A stretch of 64,000 nucleotides of DNA from an uncultured Bacteroides sp. (lineage in GTDB: Bacteria > Bacteroidota > Bacteroidia > Bacteroidales > Bacteroidaceae), in assembly GCF_963675905.1 (NCBI RefSeq), contig NZ_OY780936.1:3295946-3359945 (forward strand). The letters are read 5' to 3'. Below the pieces are notes generated by a model. It was given only the letters and a program-made list of their open reading frames with translations. It was not told where the DNA came from and ran no database searches. Positions 51,453 through 61,015 of this stretch are shown one piece after another (the first letter of the stretch is position 1; each line of letters opens with the position of its first letter). Position numbers and translations under genes: made by a program.

Positions 51453-52762
51453 AAGAACCTAGAGTAGATGTGGGGATCATGTTTGAACCTAAAATAGATT
51501 TCTTGTTGCAGGGTAATTATCTTTGGAACGGTTCTTTAGTAACCGGAAGTCAGAACGCTGTTTATTCTGAAGGCAAAATTCTTTGGAACGGTTCGGCCCA
51601 TGAAGAATTATTGTTTGAACCTTCCGACAGTGCAAATGATTCTTTTGAATTGCTGGATGTAACCATTGGTATTAATTTCCATTGGGAGCGGAAAGAAAAC
51701 CAGCGTTTTCGTGGTGCTCTGAAACTCATTGTTGAGAATAATAAGTTGACGGCTGTAAATGTAATTTCTGTGGAAGATTACTTAATCAGTGTAATCTCTT
51801 CCGAGATGAGTGCTACAGCTTCAATGGAATTATTGAAAGCGCATGCCGTAATTTCCCGTAGCTGGTTATTAGCTCAGATTCAGAAAAACAAAGAGATTGC
51901 TGAAACAAAATCAGAATATACTGCATTTTCTCAGACAGAAGATGAATGTATAAAGTGGTATGACCGTGAAGATCATGTTAATTTTGATGTGTGTGCTGAT
52001 GATCATTGCCAACGCTACCAAGGAATTACACGTGCTTCTACAAAAAATGTAGAATTTGCAGTAAGAGATACTGCCGGTCAAGTATTAATGTCAGGAACAA
52101 AGATCTGTGATGCTCGTTTCTCTAAATGTTGTGGTGGCGCAGTGGAAGAGTTTCAATATTGCTGGGAAGATGTGAGGCATCCTTATCTGGTCAAACTTCG
52201 CGATGATAAGAGTGGAGCTTCATTACCAGATCTAAGACAAGAAGCTGAAGCAGAAAAATGGATACGTACTTCACCTGATGCTTTCTGTAATACAACAGAT
52301 AAGAAAATACTTTCTCAGGTATTGAATAATTATGATCAGGAGACAACCAACTTTTATCGCTGGAAGGTTTCTTATTCACAGAAAGAGCTTTCTGAACTAA
52401 TCCTGAAACGTTCAGGTGTTGATTATGGTGAAATAATAGACCTTATCCCTGTGGAAAGAGGTACTTCTGGTCGATTGGTTAAACTAAAAATTGTTGGAAC
52501 CAAACGGACACTTGTTATTGGCAAGGAATTAGAGATCAGAAGAACACTTTCTACGTCCCACTTGTATAGTTCTGCTTTTGTTGTCGAAAAAGAGAATGTT
52601 ATAAATAATATCCCCCAAAACTTTAATCTTATTGGTTCAGGATGGGGACATGGAGTAGGACTTTGCCAGATTGGAGCTGCAGTAATGGGTGAGCAAGGCT
52701 ATACATATGACAAGATTTTGTTGCATTATTACATAGGAGCATCCATAAATAAACTATATTAA
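51449..52762 (+). CDS. SpoIID/LytB-domain protein, no signal peptide
   Basis: A 437-residue protein with the SpoIID/LytB domain, the lytic transglycosylase fold that cleaves peptidoglycan glycan lacking stem peptides. Visible landmarks: VISVEDYLISVISSEMSATA with the conserved catalytic Glu region, LLKAHAVISRSWLL, and the C-terminal GSGWGHGVGLCQIGAAVMGE followed by YDKILLHYYIGA. Unlike sporulation SpoIID it has no signal peptide or transmembrane helix: the N-terminus is MKEPRVDVGIMFEPKIDFLL. It therefore looks cytoplasmic, where it could act on imported glycan fragments brought in by the AmpG-like carrier 10 bases downstream. Confidence 0.82.
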   Translation: MKEPRVDVGIMFEPKIDFLLQGNYLWNGSLVTGSQNAVYSEGKILWNGSAHEELLFEPSDSANDSFELLDVTIGINFHWERKENQRFRGALKLIVENNKLTAVNVISVEDYLISVISSEMSATASMELLKAHAVISRSWLLAQIQKNKEIAETKSEYTAFSQTEDECIKWYDREDHVNFDVCADDHCQRYQGITRASTKNVEFAVRDTAGQVLMSGTKICDARFSKCCGGAVEEFQYCWEDVRHPYLVKLRDDKSGASLPDLRQEAEAEKWIRTSPDAFCNTTDKKILSQVLNNYDQETTNFYRWKVSYSQKELSELILKRSGVDYGEIIDLIPVERGTSGRLVKLKIVGTKRTLVIGKELEIRRTLSTSHLYSSAFVVEKENVINNIPQNFNLIGSGWGHGVGLCQIGAAVMGEQGYTYDKILLHYYIGASINKLY

Positions 52763-52771
52763 TGGCATATT

Positions 52772-54064
52772 ATGAAAAATAAGAAAATATCACCTTGGGC
52801 ATGGATACCCACATTATATTTTGCTGAAGGATTACCTTATGTTGCAGTAATGACTATATCAGTTATTATGTATAAGAAACTAGGTATTTCAAATACAGAT
52901 ATAGCTTTATATACCAGTTGGCTTTATTTGCCATGGGTTATTAAACCCTTCTGGAGTCCGTTTGTTGATTTGTTTAAAACCAAACGCTGGTGGATTGTAA
53001 CTATGCAGCTTTTGGTTGGTGCAGGATTGGCAGGTATTGCTTTTACCATACCGATGTCCAACTTCTTCCAGATCACTTTAGCTGTATTCTGGTTGGTTGC
53101 ATTTAGTTCAGCTACTCATGATATTGCTGCCGATGGATTTTATATGCTGGCATTAGATGTTCCGGAACAAGCATTATATGTAGGTATACGCAGTACTTTC
53201 TATCGTATAGCCACTATCTTTGGACAGGGTGTCCTTATTGTGCTGGCGGGTGGATTGGAAAACTGGACCGGGAATATTCCTTTTGCATGGTCTATTACTT
53301 TCTATATTTTAAGTGGTTTGTTTATAGCTTTTTGCCTTTATCACAAATTTATCCTGCCAACACCCAAAACAGATAAATCCACAGTTACTAATGTTTCAGC
53401 ATCAAATATATTTGAAGAATTCTTTGAGACGTTTATTACTTTCTTCCAGAAAAAGCAGGCTGGCGTAGCTATCCTTTTTATGCTGCTTTATCGTTTGCCG
53501 GAAGCTCAGTTAGTGAAACTTATCAATCCCTTCTTGCTTGATCCTATTGAAAAAGGAGGGTTGGGACTTAGTACCGCAGAGGTCGGAATTGTCTACGGAA
53601 CTGTTGGTATTCTAGGTCTGACAATTGGTGGAATCATTGGTGGATTTTGCGCATCCAAGGGCGGTCTTCAACGCTGGTTGTGGCCTATGGCCTGGAGCAT
53701 CTCTTTAACATGTCTTACTTTTGTTTACTTGGGATATTTTCAGCCACAAAACCTTATTATCATTAATATTTGTGTCTTTATAGAGCAGTTTGGTTATGGA
53801 TTTGGTTTTACAGCCTATATGCTTTACCTCATTTATTATTCTGAAGGAGAACATAAAACTGCACATTATGCCATTTGTACAGGGTTTATGGCATTGGGTA
53901 TGATGTTGCCGGGTATGGCTGCCGGATGGTTGCAGGATCATATTGGATATGAGAACTTCTTTGTTTGGGTGATGATTTGTTGCGCGGCAACAATTGCTGT
54001 ATGTGCATTTGTGAAGATTGACCCAGAGTATGGAAAGAAAAAAGATGAGATAGAATCGGAATAA
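52772..54064 (+). CDS. ampG: AmpG-like MFS muropeptide permease
   Basis: A 430-residue MFS transporter with 12 predicted helices. The start SPWAWIPTLYFAEGLPYVAV and PWVIKPFWSPFVDLFKTKRW match AmpG, as does ATHDIAADGFYMLALD. AmpG carries GlcNAc-anhydroMurNAc and its peptides from periplasm to cytoplasm for recycling. It lies in the middle of the operon between a SpoIID-type transglycosylase gene (9 bases) and NamZ (17 bases), which supports a muropeptide role over a drug or sugar efflux role. Confidence 0.82.
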   Translation: MKNKKISPWAWIPTLYFAEGLPYVAVMTISVIMYKKLGISNTDIALYTSWLYLPWVIKPFWSPFVDLFKTKRWWIVTMQLLVGAGLAGIAFTIPMSNFFQITLAVFWLVAFSSATHDIAADGFYMLALDVPEQALYVGIRSTFYRIATIFGQGVLIVLAGGLENWTGNIPFAWSITFYILSGLFIAFCLYHKFILPTPKTDKSTVTNVSASNIFEEFFETFITFFQKKQAGVAILFMLLYRLPEAQLVKLINPFLLDPIEKGGLGLSTAEVGIVYGTVGILGLTIGGIIGGFCASKGGLQRWLWPMAWSISLTCLTFVYLGYFQPQNLIIINICVFIEQFGYGFGFTAYMLYLIYYSEGEHKTAHYAICTGFMALGMMLPGMAAGWLQDHIGYENFFVWVMICCAATIAVCAFVKIDPEYGKKKDEIESE

Positions 54065-54081
54065 TTTAAAAATGAAGAGTG

Positions 54082-55320
54082 ATGAAACTTAAATATTTAT
54101 TTACTTTGTCTCTTGTGGGATTATTGGCAGTCAATGTATCCGCCCAGAAAATAAGAATAAAAACAGGTGTTGAAGTTTTGAAAGAACAGAACTTTAAAAT
54201 ATTGGAAGGTAAACGTGTTGGGTTAATCACTAATCCAACGGGGGTCGACAATGATCTGAAGTCGACTATTGATATTCTTCATGAAGCAAAGAATGTAAAG
54301 CTTGTAGCTCTTTTTGGTCCTGAACATGGAGTTCGAGGAGATGTGCATGCCGGTGATCATGTTGACAATTTCAATGACCCTTCAACCGGAGTGCCTGTTT
54401 ATTCATTGTATGGCAAAACACGTAAGGCAACACCCGAAATGTTGAAAGGTATAGATGTTCTGGTATATGACATTCAGGATATAGGTTGCCGCTCATTTAC
54501 TTATATAAGTTCTATGGGGCTTGCAATGGAAGCAGCAGCTGAGAATAATATTGAGTTTGTGGTGCTCGATCGCCCAAATCCGGTGAATGGTCTTAAGATA
54601 GAAGGTAATGTAGTTGAAGATGGTTATTACTCTTTTGTGAGTCAATTCAAGATTCCATATGTTTACGGATTAACCTGTGGTGAACTCGCCATGATGCTTA
54701 ATAATGAGAATATGCTGAAAAAGCAATGCAAACTGCATGTTGTAAAAATGAAAGGCTGGAAACGTAAGATGGATTATACCCAAACCGGTTTACAATGGGT
54801 TCCTGCTTCGCCTCATATTCCTCATGCTCATTCAGCTGAATTCTATCCTGTATCAGGAATCCTTGGTGAACTGGGATATATGTCTATTGGAGTGGGATAT
54901 ACCATTCCTTTCCAGATGTTTGCGGCCGAATGGATAAAAGCGGATGAGTTTGCAGCAAAAATGAATAGTCTGAATCTACCGGGAATTAAAATCAGACCGA
55001 TCCACCTAAATCCATTCTATGCAGTGGGACAGGGTAAGAATCTTCAGGGTGTGCAGGTGCATATTACTGATTATAAGAAAGCAGCTCTTTCTGAAATTCA
55101 GTTCTATATAATGCAGGAAATTGCAGAATTATATCCTGATAAAGCGGTATTTAATAATGCTGATAACAAACGATTCAATATGTTCGATAAAGTCAGTGGT
55201 AGCGATCAGATTCGTTTGCGTTTTGCAAAGAATAACCGATTTGAGGATATTAAAGATTATTGGTATAAAGATGTAGAGAGTTTTAAGAAGCTTTCAAAAA
55301 AATATTATTTATATAAGTAA
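54082..55320 (+). CDS. namZ: Exo-beta-N-acetylmuramidase NamZ (DUF1343)
   Basis: A 412-residue exported DUF1343 protein. Members of this family (NamZ, CAZy GH171) release MurNAc from the non-reducing end of peptidoglycan fragments. The signal peptide is KLKYLFTLSLVGLLAVNVSA, ending before QK. Family landmarks are GKRVGLITNPTGVDNDLKST, LFGPEHGVRGDVHAGD, VYDIQDIGCRSFTYISSMGL, DRPNPVNG and PASPHIPHAHSAEFYP. An in-frame GTG at 54079 directly precedes the ATG at 54082; I chose ATG. It supplies MurNAc to MurT, MurK and MurQ, all in the same operon. Confidence 0.92.
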   Translation: MKLKYLFTLSLVGLLAVNVSAQKIRIKTGVEVLKEQNFKILEGKRVGLITNPTGVDNDLKSTIDILHEAKNVKLVALFGPEHGVRGDVHAGDHVDNFNDPSTGVPVYSLYGKTRKATPEMLKGIDVLVYDIQDIGCRSFTYISSMGLAMEAAAENNIEFVVLDRPNPVNGLKIEGNVVEDGYYSFVSQFKIPYVYGLTCGELAMMLNNENMLKKQCKLHVVKMKGWKRKMDYTQTGLQWVPASPHIPHAHSAEFYPVSGILGELGYMSIGVGYTIPFQMFAAEWIKADEFAAKMNSLNLPGIKIRPIHLNPFYAVGQGKNLQGVQVHITDYKKAALSEIQFYIMQEIAELYPDKAVFNNADNKRFNMFDKVSGSDQIRLRFAKNNRFEDIKDYWYKDVESFKKLSKKYYLYK

Positions 55321-55352
55321 CAGGTTTATTTGCCTATAAACAAAGCAAGATC

Positions 55353-58154
55353 ATGAATAAGAATTATAATTCTTTCCTTGAAGAGATTTCAGCGTTTGTG
55401 TCTAAAGACAGAATCTACACAGATGAACTACGTCTATTAGCATGGGGAACTGATGCTGGCTTTTATCGCCTTCTTCCTAAAATAGTAATTCGTTCTGTCG
55501 ATGAGCAGGAAATTTCCAGAATACTTTTAATAGCTGATAGCTTGAATCTGCCTGTTACTTTCAGAGCGGCGGGAACAAGTCTTTCGGGGCAGAGCATAAG
55601 CGATTCAATCTTGATTGTTGCAGGCAAGCATTGGGAGAAGTATACAATATCTCCCGATTATAAAACCATAACTTTTCAACCTGGATTAATAGGAGAAAGA
55701 GTTAACCAGATTCTGAAACCTTTCGGACGAAAGTTTGCTCCTGATCCTGCTTCCGTAAAATCTGCAATGGTGGGAGGTATTATCATGAATAATGCTTCCG
55801 GCATGAATTGCGGAACTCATGCAAATAGTGACAAGATGTTACTCTCCGTAAGGATAGTAATGGCTGATGGTACTATACTTGATACTGGAAATGAGACCAG
55901 TAAAAGAGATTTTGCAAAGAAAAAGCCTGATTTTATTAAAAGCATAGAGGCTTTACGTGATAAAATCAGGAATGATGAAAAGTTATCGGAAAGAATTCGA
56001 TATAAATATTCCATTAAGAATGTAACCGGATTGAATATTCTCCCTTTTGTTGAGCATGACGATCCTTTTGAAATAATTACTCACCTGATGGTTGGCTCCG
56101 AAGGAACATTGGCTTTTCTTTCTGAAGCAACCATGAAAACGGGATACGACTATCCGTTCAGTGCCAGTGCCATGCTTTATTTTAAGGATATAAAAGAGGC
56201 ATGCCGTGCTGTTGTGGCAATGAAAAAAGGACCGGTAATGGGGGCAGAGTTACTCGACTCAAAGTCACTTAGTTCAGTGAACGACCCAACAGGAGAGGGG
56301 CTTACCGCGGTTTTGACAGAAACGAAAGCTGCTACCAAGCAAGAATTGGATGATCAGATAAAGGAGATTGAGACTATTCTTGAATCTTTTGAAACATATA
56401 CTCTGGTTCATTTTACTGATAAGGAGAGTGAATATTCCAAGTATTGGAATATCCGTTCCGGAATTTTTCCATCAGTAGGTGGAACTCGTGAACTGGGTAC
56501 AACAACTTTGATTGAAGATGTAGCTTTCCATATAGAAAACTTACCCAAAGCAACTGCTGAGCTGCAGGCTTTGCTGGTAAAACATGGCTATGCAGATGCC
56601 TGCATATATGGTCATGCATTGGAAGGCAACTATCACTTTATCATTAATCAGGCGTTTGATACGGATGAAAAGGTTCGTAAATATGAGAACCTGATGAATG
56701 AGGTGAAGACTTTAGTAGTCGATAAGTATGACGGATCTTTAAAAGCTGAACACGGTACCGGACGAAACATGGCGCCGTTCGTTAAATACGAGTGGGGTGA
56801 GGCTGCTTTTGAGGTCATGAAAGAGGTGAAGAATCTGTTTGATCCAAAGAATCTGATTAACCCGGGAGTTATCTTTAATGATGATCCCGAATGCCATATT
56901 AAGAACTTCAAACCACTGCCTCTGACTAACGCTCATGTAGATAAGTGTATAGAGTGCGGATTCTGTGAAGTAAACTGTCTGACTTGTGGATTTACTCTTT
57001 CTTCCAGACAGCGTATTGTTATTCGCAGAGAGATTTCCCGCTTGAGAAAATCAGGTGAAGACAATGAACGGTTAGCTAAACTGGAACAACAGTATAAGTA
57101 CCTTGGTAACCAAACTTGTGCTGGAGACGGACTTTGCTCCATGTCTTGTCCGATGAATATAAATGTGGGAGACCTTACACATGATATCCGTCAGGATGAA
57201 TTGCCGGTGGGAAGCCTTGGATATAAGATTGGTGATTTTGCGGCCAATCATTTCCAGGGGATGAAAAGTATACTCCGTCCGGTGCTTAGTCTGGCTAATG
57301 GAGCACATACTGTATTGGGCACCAAAGCAATGTCTTCCCTTACAAAAGGTATTCGTTATGTATCAATGGATAACTTCCCATTGTGGACTCCTGCAATGCC
57401 TAAAGCTTATTACCCGCATAAAATTACTCAAAAGAGTGAACCGTTGAAAGTTGTTTATTTTCCAAGCTGCCTTAACCAAATGATGGGAACAGCAAAAGAG
57501 ACTCCGGATTCTACTCCTTTAGTGGATAAAACAGTTCAGCTACTCCAGAAAGCGGGTTATGAAGTAATATTTCCTAAAGAGATGGATAAGCTTTGTTGCG
57601 GAACTATCTGGGAAAGTAAAGGAATGATGGATATAGCTGACCGTAAATCTGCCGAACTTGAAGAGGCGCTGTTTGCTGCCACTGAGCAAGGTAAATATCC
57701 GGTGCTTTGTGATCAGAGTCCTTGTTTGCACCGTATGCGAAATGTAATGACGAAAGTTAAGCTATACGAACCAGTAGAATTTATCTACACTTTCCTGAAA
57801 GATAAGTTAGAATTCACACCAATAGATAAACCGGTTTCCATCCATATAACCTGTTCTACTCAAAAAATGGGATTGCGTGATCAGATGGTAGCTTTGGCCT
57901 GTCTTTGTTCAACAAAGGTAATTGTTCCCGAGGAGGTAGGATGTTGCGGGTTTGCTGGTGACAAAGGCTTTACCCATCCTGAGGTAAATACATACGCTCT
58001 CCGAAAATTGAAGCCTCAATTAGAGAAGGCCGGAGTAGAAGTGGGATATTCAAACAGCCGGACTTGCGAAATTGGCCTGACAACTAATTCCGGAATCCCT
58101 TATATTTCCATTGTTTATCTTGTAGACCAGTGTACAACAGCAATAACAAAATAA
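55353..58154 (+). CDS. FAD/Fe-S D-lactate dehydrogenase-type oxidoreductase
   Basis: A 933-residue fusion. An FAD-binding domain of the VAO/PCMH type (about 35-200; PVTFRAAGTSLSGQSI) is followed by an FAD-oxidase C-terminal domain (about 270-510). Two ferredoxin-type Cys clusters come next: CIECGFCEVNC near 530 and CAGDGLCSMSCP near 590. The end is a GlpC/HdrD-type region with paired CCG motifs (CCGTIWESKG near 748, GCCGFAGDKGF near 863). This matches membrane-associated 2-hydroxyacid dehydrogenases that use quinone, most often D-lactate. MurQ, five kilobases on in the same operon, makes D-lactate. D-2-hydroxyglutarate is the main alternative substrate. Confidence 0.87.
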   Translation: MNKNYNSFLEEISAFVSKDRIYTDELRLLAWGTDAGFYRLLPKIVIRSVDEQEISRILLIADSLNLPVTFRAAGTSLSGQSISDSILIVAGKHWEKYTISPDYKTITFQPGLIGERVNQILKPFGRKFAPDPASVKSAMVGGIIMNNASGMNCGTHANSDKMLLSVRIVMADGTILDTGNETSKRDFAKKKPDFIKSIEALRDKIRNDEKLSERIRYKYSIKNVTGLNILPFVEHDDPFEIITHLMVGSEGTLAFLSEATMKTGYDYPFSASAMLYFKDIKEACRAVVAMKKGPVMGAELLDSKSLSSVNDPTGEGLTAVLTETKAATKQELDDQIKEIETILESFETYTLVHFTDKESEYSKYWNIRSGIFPSVGGTRELGTTTLIEDVAFHIENLPKATAELQALLVKHGYADACIYGHALEGNYHFIINQAFDTDEKVRKYENLMNEVKTLVVDKYDGSLKAEHGTGRNMAPFVKYEWGEAAFEVMKEVKNLFDPKNLINPGVIFNDDPECHIKNFKPLPLTNAHVDKCIECGFCEVNCLTCGFTLSSRQRIVIRREISRLRKSGEDNERLAKLEQQYKYLGNQTCAGDGLCSMSCPMNINVGDLTHDIRQDELPVGSLGYKIGDFAANHFQGMKSILRPVLSLANGAHTVLGTKAMSSLTKGIRYVSMDNFPLWTPAMPKAYYPHKITQKSEPLKVVYFPSCLNQMMGTAKETPDSTPLVDKTVQLLQKAGYEVIFPKEMDKLCCGTIWESKGMMDIADRKSAELEEALFAATEQGKYPVLCDQSPCLHRMRNVMTKVKLYEPVEFIYTFLKDKLEFTPIDKPVSIHITCSTQKMGLRDQMVALACLCSTKVIVPEEVGCCGFAGDKGFTHPEVNTYALRKLKPQLEKAGVEVGYSNSRTCEIGLTTNSGIPYISIVYLVDQCTTAITK

Positions 58155-58161
58155 AGATACT

Positions 58162-59331
58162 ATGAAAACAAACGTAAGTCAACGACTGCTGGCATTGGAT
58201 ATACTAAGAGGTATTACCATTGCAGGTATGATTTTGGTTAACAATCCCGGTACTTGGGGTTCCATTTATGCACCTCTTGGTCATGCGGAATGGATAGGAT
58301 TAACTCCTACCGATTTAGTATTTCCGTTCTTTATGTTTATAATGGGGATCTCTACTTATATTTCGCTCAGAAAATATAATTTTGAGTTCAGTCATTCAGC
58401 AGCTTTGAAGATCTTAAAGCGTACTTTGGTTATTTTTGTTATTGGTCTGGGAATTGGTTGGTTATCCTTATCTTTCCGTACATATAATTCATTGATTGCA
58501 GAGAATCTTTCCTTTGGCGAACGCCTTCTGCAATCAGTTACAAATTTCGCTCATCTTCGGATACTCGGAGTAATGCAGCGACTTGCTCTTTGCTATGGTG
58601 CAACAGCTATTATAGCCATTTTGATAAAACATAAATATATACCGGTAATTGTTCTGGTTACTCTTTTTGCCTACTTCCTGTTATTAATTACAGGCAATGG
58701 CTTCGAGCAAAGCGAACAGAATATTATTTCTGTATTCGATCAGATTGTTCTGGGTGTGGATCACATGTATAAAGATGCCGGTCTGGCTATCGATCCGGAA
58801 GGATTGCTTAGCACTATCCCTTCCATTTGTCATGTGTTGATAGGATTCTGGTGTGGTGAATTGCTGATGAGCGTAAAAGATAACGGAGAACGCATTCAAC
58901 GGTTGTTTTTGGTTGGTACGGTACTCACATTCTCAGGTTTACTGTTAAGTTATGGGTGCCCTATCAGTAAGAAAATATGGTCACCTACATTTGTTTTAAC
59001 TACATGCGGATTAGCATCCAGTTTCCTGGGCCTGCTTATTTGGATTATAGATATTAAAGGTTATAAAAAATGGTCGCGCTTCTTTGAGTCCTTCGGTGTG
59101 AATCCATTATTTATCTATGTAATGGGAGCTGTTCTTTCAATACTTACAGGCAGTATCCTATTCAGTTTTGATGGCAATATGGTTAGTTTGAAACTATACT
59201 TATACAAATATATCCTTCAGCCTCTTTTGGGCGATTATCCTGGCTCATTAACTTTTGCATTGTTGTTTGTCGGTTTTAACTGGATGATTGGATATGTATT
59301 ATACAAAAAGAAAATATATATTAAAATATGA
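58162..59331 (+). CDS. murT: MurT-like MurNAc transporter (DUF5009/HGSNAT type)
   Basis: A 389-residue membrane protein with about ten helices. It starts RLLALDILRGITIAGMILVN followed by HAEWIGLTPTDLVFPFFMFI, the signature of the DUF5009 / heparan-alpha-glucosaminide acetyltransferase family. In Tannerella forsythia a protein of this family next to murK and murQ was shown to be the inner-membrane MurNAc carrier, MurT. The same order is seen here: it overlaps the murK start by 4 bases (ATGA). An acetyltransferase activity is an alternative, since the eukaryotic relatives acetylate glucosamine across the membrane. Confidence 0.83.
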   Translation: MKTNVSQRLLALDILRGITIAGMILVNNPGTWGSIYAPLGHAEWIGLTPTDLVFPFFMFIMGISTYISLRKYNFEFSHSAALKILKRTLVIFVIGLGIGWLSLSFRTYNSLIAENLSFGERLLQSVTNFAHLRILGVMQRLALCYGATAIIAILIKHKYIPVIVLVTLFAYFLLLITGNGFEQSEQNIISVFDQIVLGVDHMYKDAGLAIDPEGLLSTIPSICHVLIGFWCGELLMSVKDNGERIQRLFLVGTVLTFSGLLLSYGCPISKKIWSPTFVLTTCGLASSFLGLLIWIIDIKGYKKWSRFFESFGVNPLFIYVMGAVLSILTGSILFSFDGNMVSLKLYLYKYILQPLLGDYPGSLTFALLFVGFNWMIGYVLYKKKIYIKI

Positions 59332-60161
59332 TATTAATAGCAGACAGTGGCTCTACCAAGACAGATTGGTGTTTGGTAGAGAATGGACAGATAGTCCAGC
59401 GAATCCTGACAAAAGGAACAAATCCCTTCTTTCAGACTCAGGAAGAGATTAGTCAGGAGATTGAGGAGGCATTATTGCCACAGGTTAAAGATTGTAGCAT
59501 TGAATCAGTGTTTTTCTACGGTGCAGGTTGTGCGTTTCCCGAAAAGAATGAAATAGTTCGCCTGGCTATAGCCCAACACATAAAGGCACCTGTAGAGGTG
59601 GGAAGTGATCTTCTTGCAGCAGCCCGTGCTTTGTGTGGAAAGAATTCAGGTATAGCATGTATCTTAGGAACAGGATCGAACTCTTGTTTTTATAATGGAG
59701 AAGAGATTGTAGATAATGTCTCACCTCTTGGTTATATTTTGGGAGATGAAGGTAGCGGAGCTGTACTTGGAAGATTGCTAGTTGGTGATTGCTTAAAGAA
59801 TCAGTTATCGCCCGAACTAAAAGAGAAGTTCCTGAATCAGTTTCAGCTAACGCCGGCAATAATCCTGGAGAATGTTTATAAGAAACCTTTCCCAAATAGA
59901 TTTTTGGCTCATTTATCTCCGTTCCTTGCACAGAATATTGAGAACCCGGAAGTTCACCAATTGGTACTGAATAGTTTTAAATCGTTCTTTGTAAAGAATG
60001 TAATGCAGTATGATTACCTGCATAATAAAGTCCATTTTGTTGGATCAGTAGCAGTTAATTATAAAAAAGTACTTTTTGAAGCTGCAGAGGAACTACATAT
60101 TCAGATTGGCACAATTATAAAGAGCCCAATGGAAGGCCTTGTGGCTTATCATTCAAACTAA
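59328..60161 (+). CDS. murK: N-acetylmuramic acid kinase
   Basis: A 277-residue BadF/BcrA-type (NAGK-like) kinase that makes MurNAc-6-phosphate with ATP. The phosphate-1 motif LIADSGSTKTDW is intact, followed by GTNPFF and the substrate loop VFFYGAGC. The catalytic Asp is in VGSDLLAAARA, and adenine-side motifs are IACILGTGSNSCFY and LGDEGSGAVLGRLL. It overlaps murT by 4 bases and precedes murQ by 20, the arrangement of the characterised Tannerella murTKQ set. A divergent paralog lies at 46152-47009. Confidence 0.92.
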   Translation: MILIADSGSTKTDWCLVENGQIVQRILTKGTNPFFQTQEEISQEIEEALLPQVKDCSIESVFFYGAGCAFPEKNEIVRLAIAQHIKAPVEVGSDLLAAARALCGKNSGIACILGTGSNSCFYNGEEIVDNVSPLGYILGDEGSGAVLGRLLVGDCLKNQLSPELKEKFLNQFQLTPAIILENVYKKPFPNRFLAHLSPFLAQNIENPEVHQLVLNSFKSFFVKNVMQYDYLHNKVHFVGSVAVNYKKVLFEAAEELHIQIGTIIKSPMEGLVAYHSN

Positions 60162-60181
60162 CAATAAACTAAAAATAAGAT

Positions 60182-61015
60182 ATGTCATTTATAAAAATTA
60201 CCGAGCACCCATCTCTTCATGATAACCTGGAAAAGAAATCAGTCAGAGAGTTGTTAGAAGGTATTAATGAAGAAGATCAGAAGGTAGCTATTGCAGTTCA
60301 AAAAGCAATTCCACAGATAGAAAAATTAGTAACACAGATAGTTCCCCGCATGAAACAAGGTGGACGAATCTTTTATATGGGAGCCGGCACCAGTGGACGT
60401 TTAGGCGTTTTGGATGCATCGGAAATACCTCCTACATTTGGTATGCCACCAACATTAGTAATTGGTTTGATTGCCGGAGGAGATACAGCTTTACGTAATC
60501 CGGTGGAGAATGCCGAAGATAACTTGGAACGTGGATGGGAAGAACTGGTGGAACATCAGATCAATGAGAAAGATACAGTGATTGGTATTGCTGCTTCAGG
60601 AACTACTCCTTATGTGATTGGTGCTTTAAGAAATGCACGTGCACATGGCATCCTTACAGGCTCAATTTCCAGTAACCCTGATTCTCCTTTATCTGCAGAA
60701 GCGGAAGTTCCTATCGAAATGATTGTGGGTCCTGAATTCGTAACCGGAAGTTCACGTATGAAATCGGGAACCGGACAAAAGATGATTCTGAACATGATTA
60801 CTACATCTGTAATGATTCAACTTGGTCGCGTAAAAGGAAACAAAATGGTAAATATGCAGCTTTCCAATAAGAAGCTGGTGGACCGTGGTACACGAATGGT
60901 TTCTGAAGAGTTGGGATTGGAATATGAACAATCCAAACGCTTGCTGTTGATGTATGGTTCTGTGAAGAAAGCAGTAGATGCTTATCGTGCACAACAAAAT
61001 AATGAATTAAAATGA
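60182..61015 (+). CDS. murQ: N-acetylmuramic acid 6-phosphate etherase
   Basis: A 277-residue SIS-domain enzyme that splits the lactyl ether of MurNAc-6-P to give GlcNAc-6-P and D-lactate. The signature GAGTSGRLGVLDASEIPPTF contains the catalytic acid Glu, and the second block is GPEFVTGSSRMKSGTGQKMI. It lies directly behind murK. The products explain the D-lactate-dehydrogenase-type gene upstream. Its stop overlaps the SGNH hydrolase start by 4 bases. GlcNAc-6-P would be handled by NagA and NagB, which are not in the window. Confidence 0.96.
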   Translation: MSFIKITEHPSLHDNLEKKSVRELLEGINEEDQKVAIAVQKAIPQIEKLVTQIVPRMKQGGRIFYMGAGTSGRLGVLDASEIPPTFGMPPTLVIGLIAGGDTALRNPVENAEDNLERGWEELVEHQINEKDTVIGIAASGTTPYVIGALRNARAHGILTGSISSNPDSPLSAEAEVPIEMIVGPEFVTGSSRMKSGTGQKMILNMITTSVMIQLGRVKGNKMVNMQLSNKKLVDRGTRMVSEELGLEYEQSKRLLLMYGSVKKAVDAYRAQQNNELK

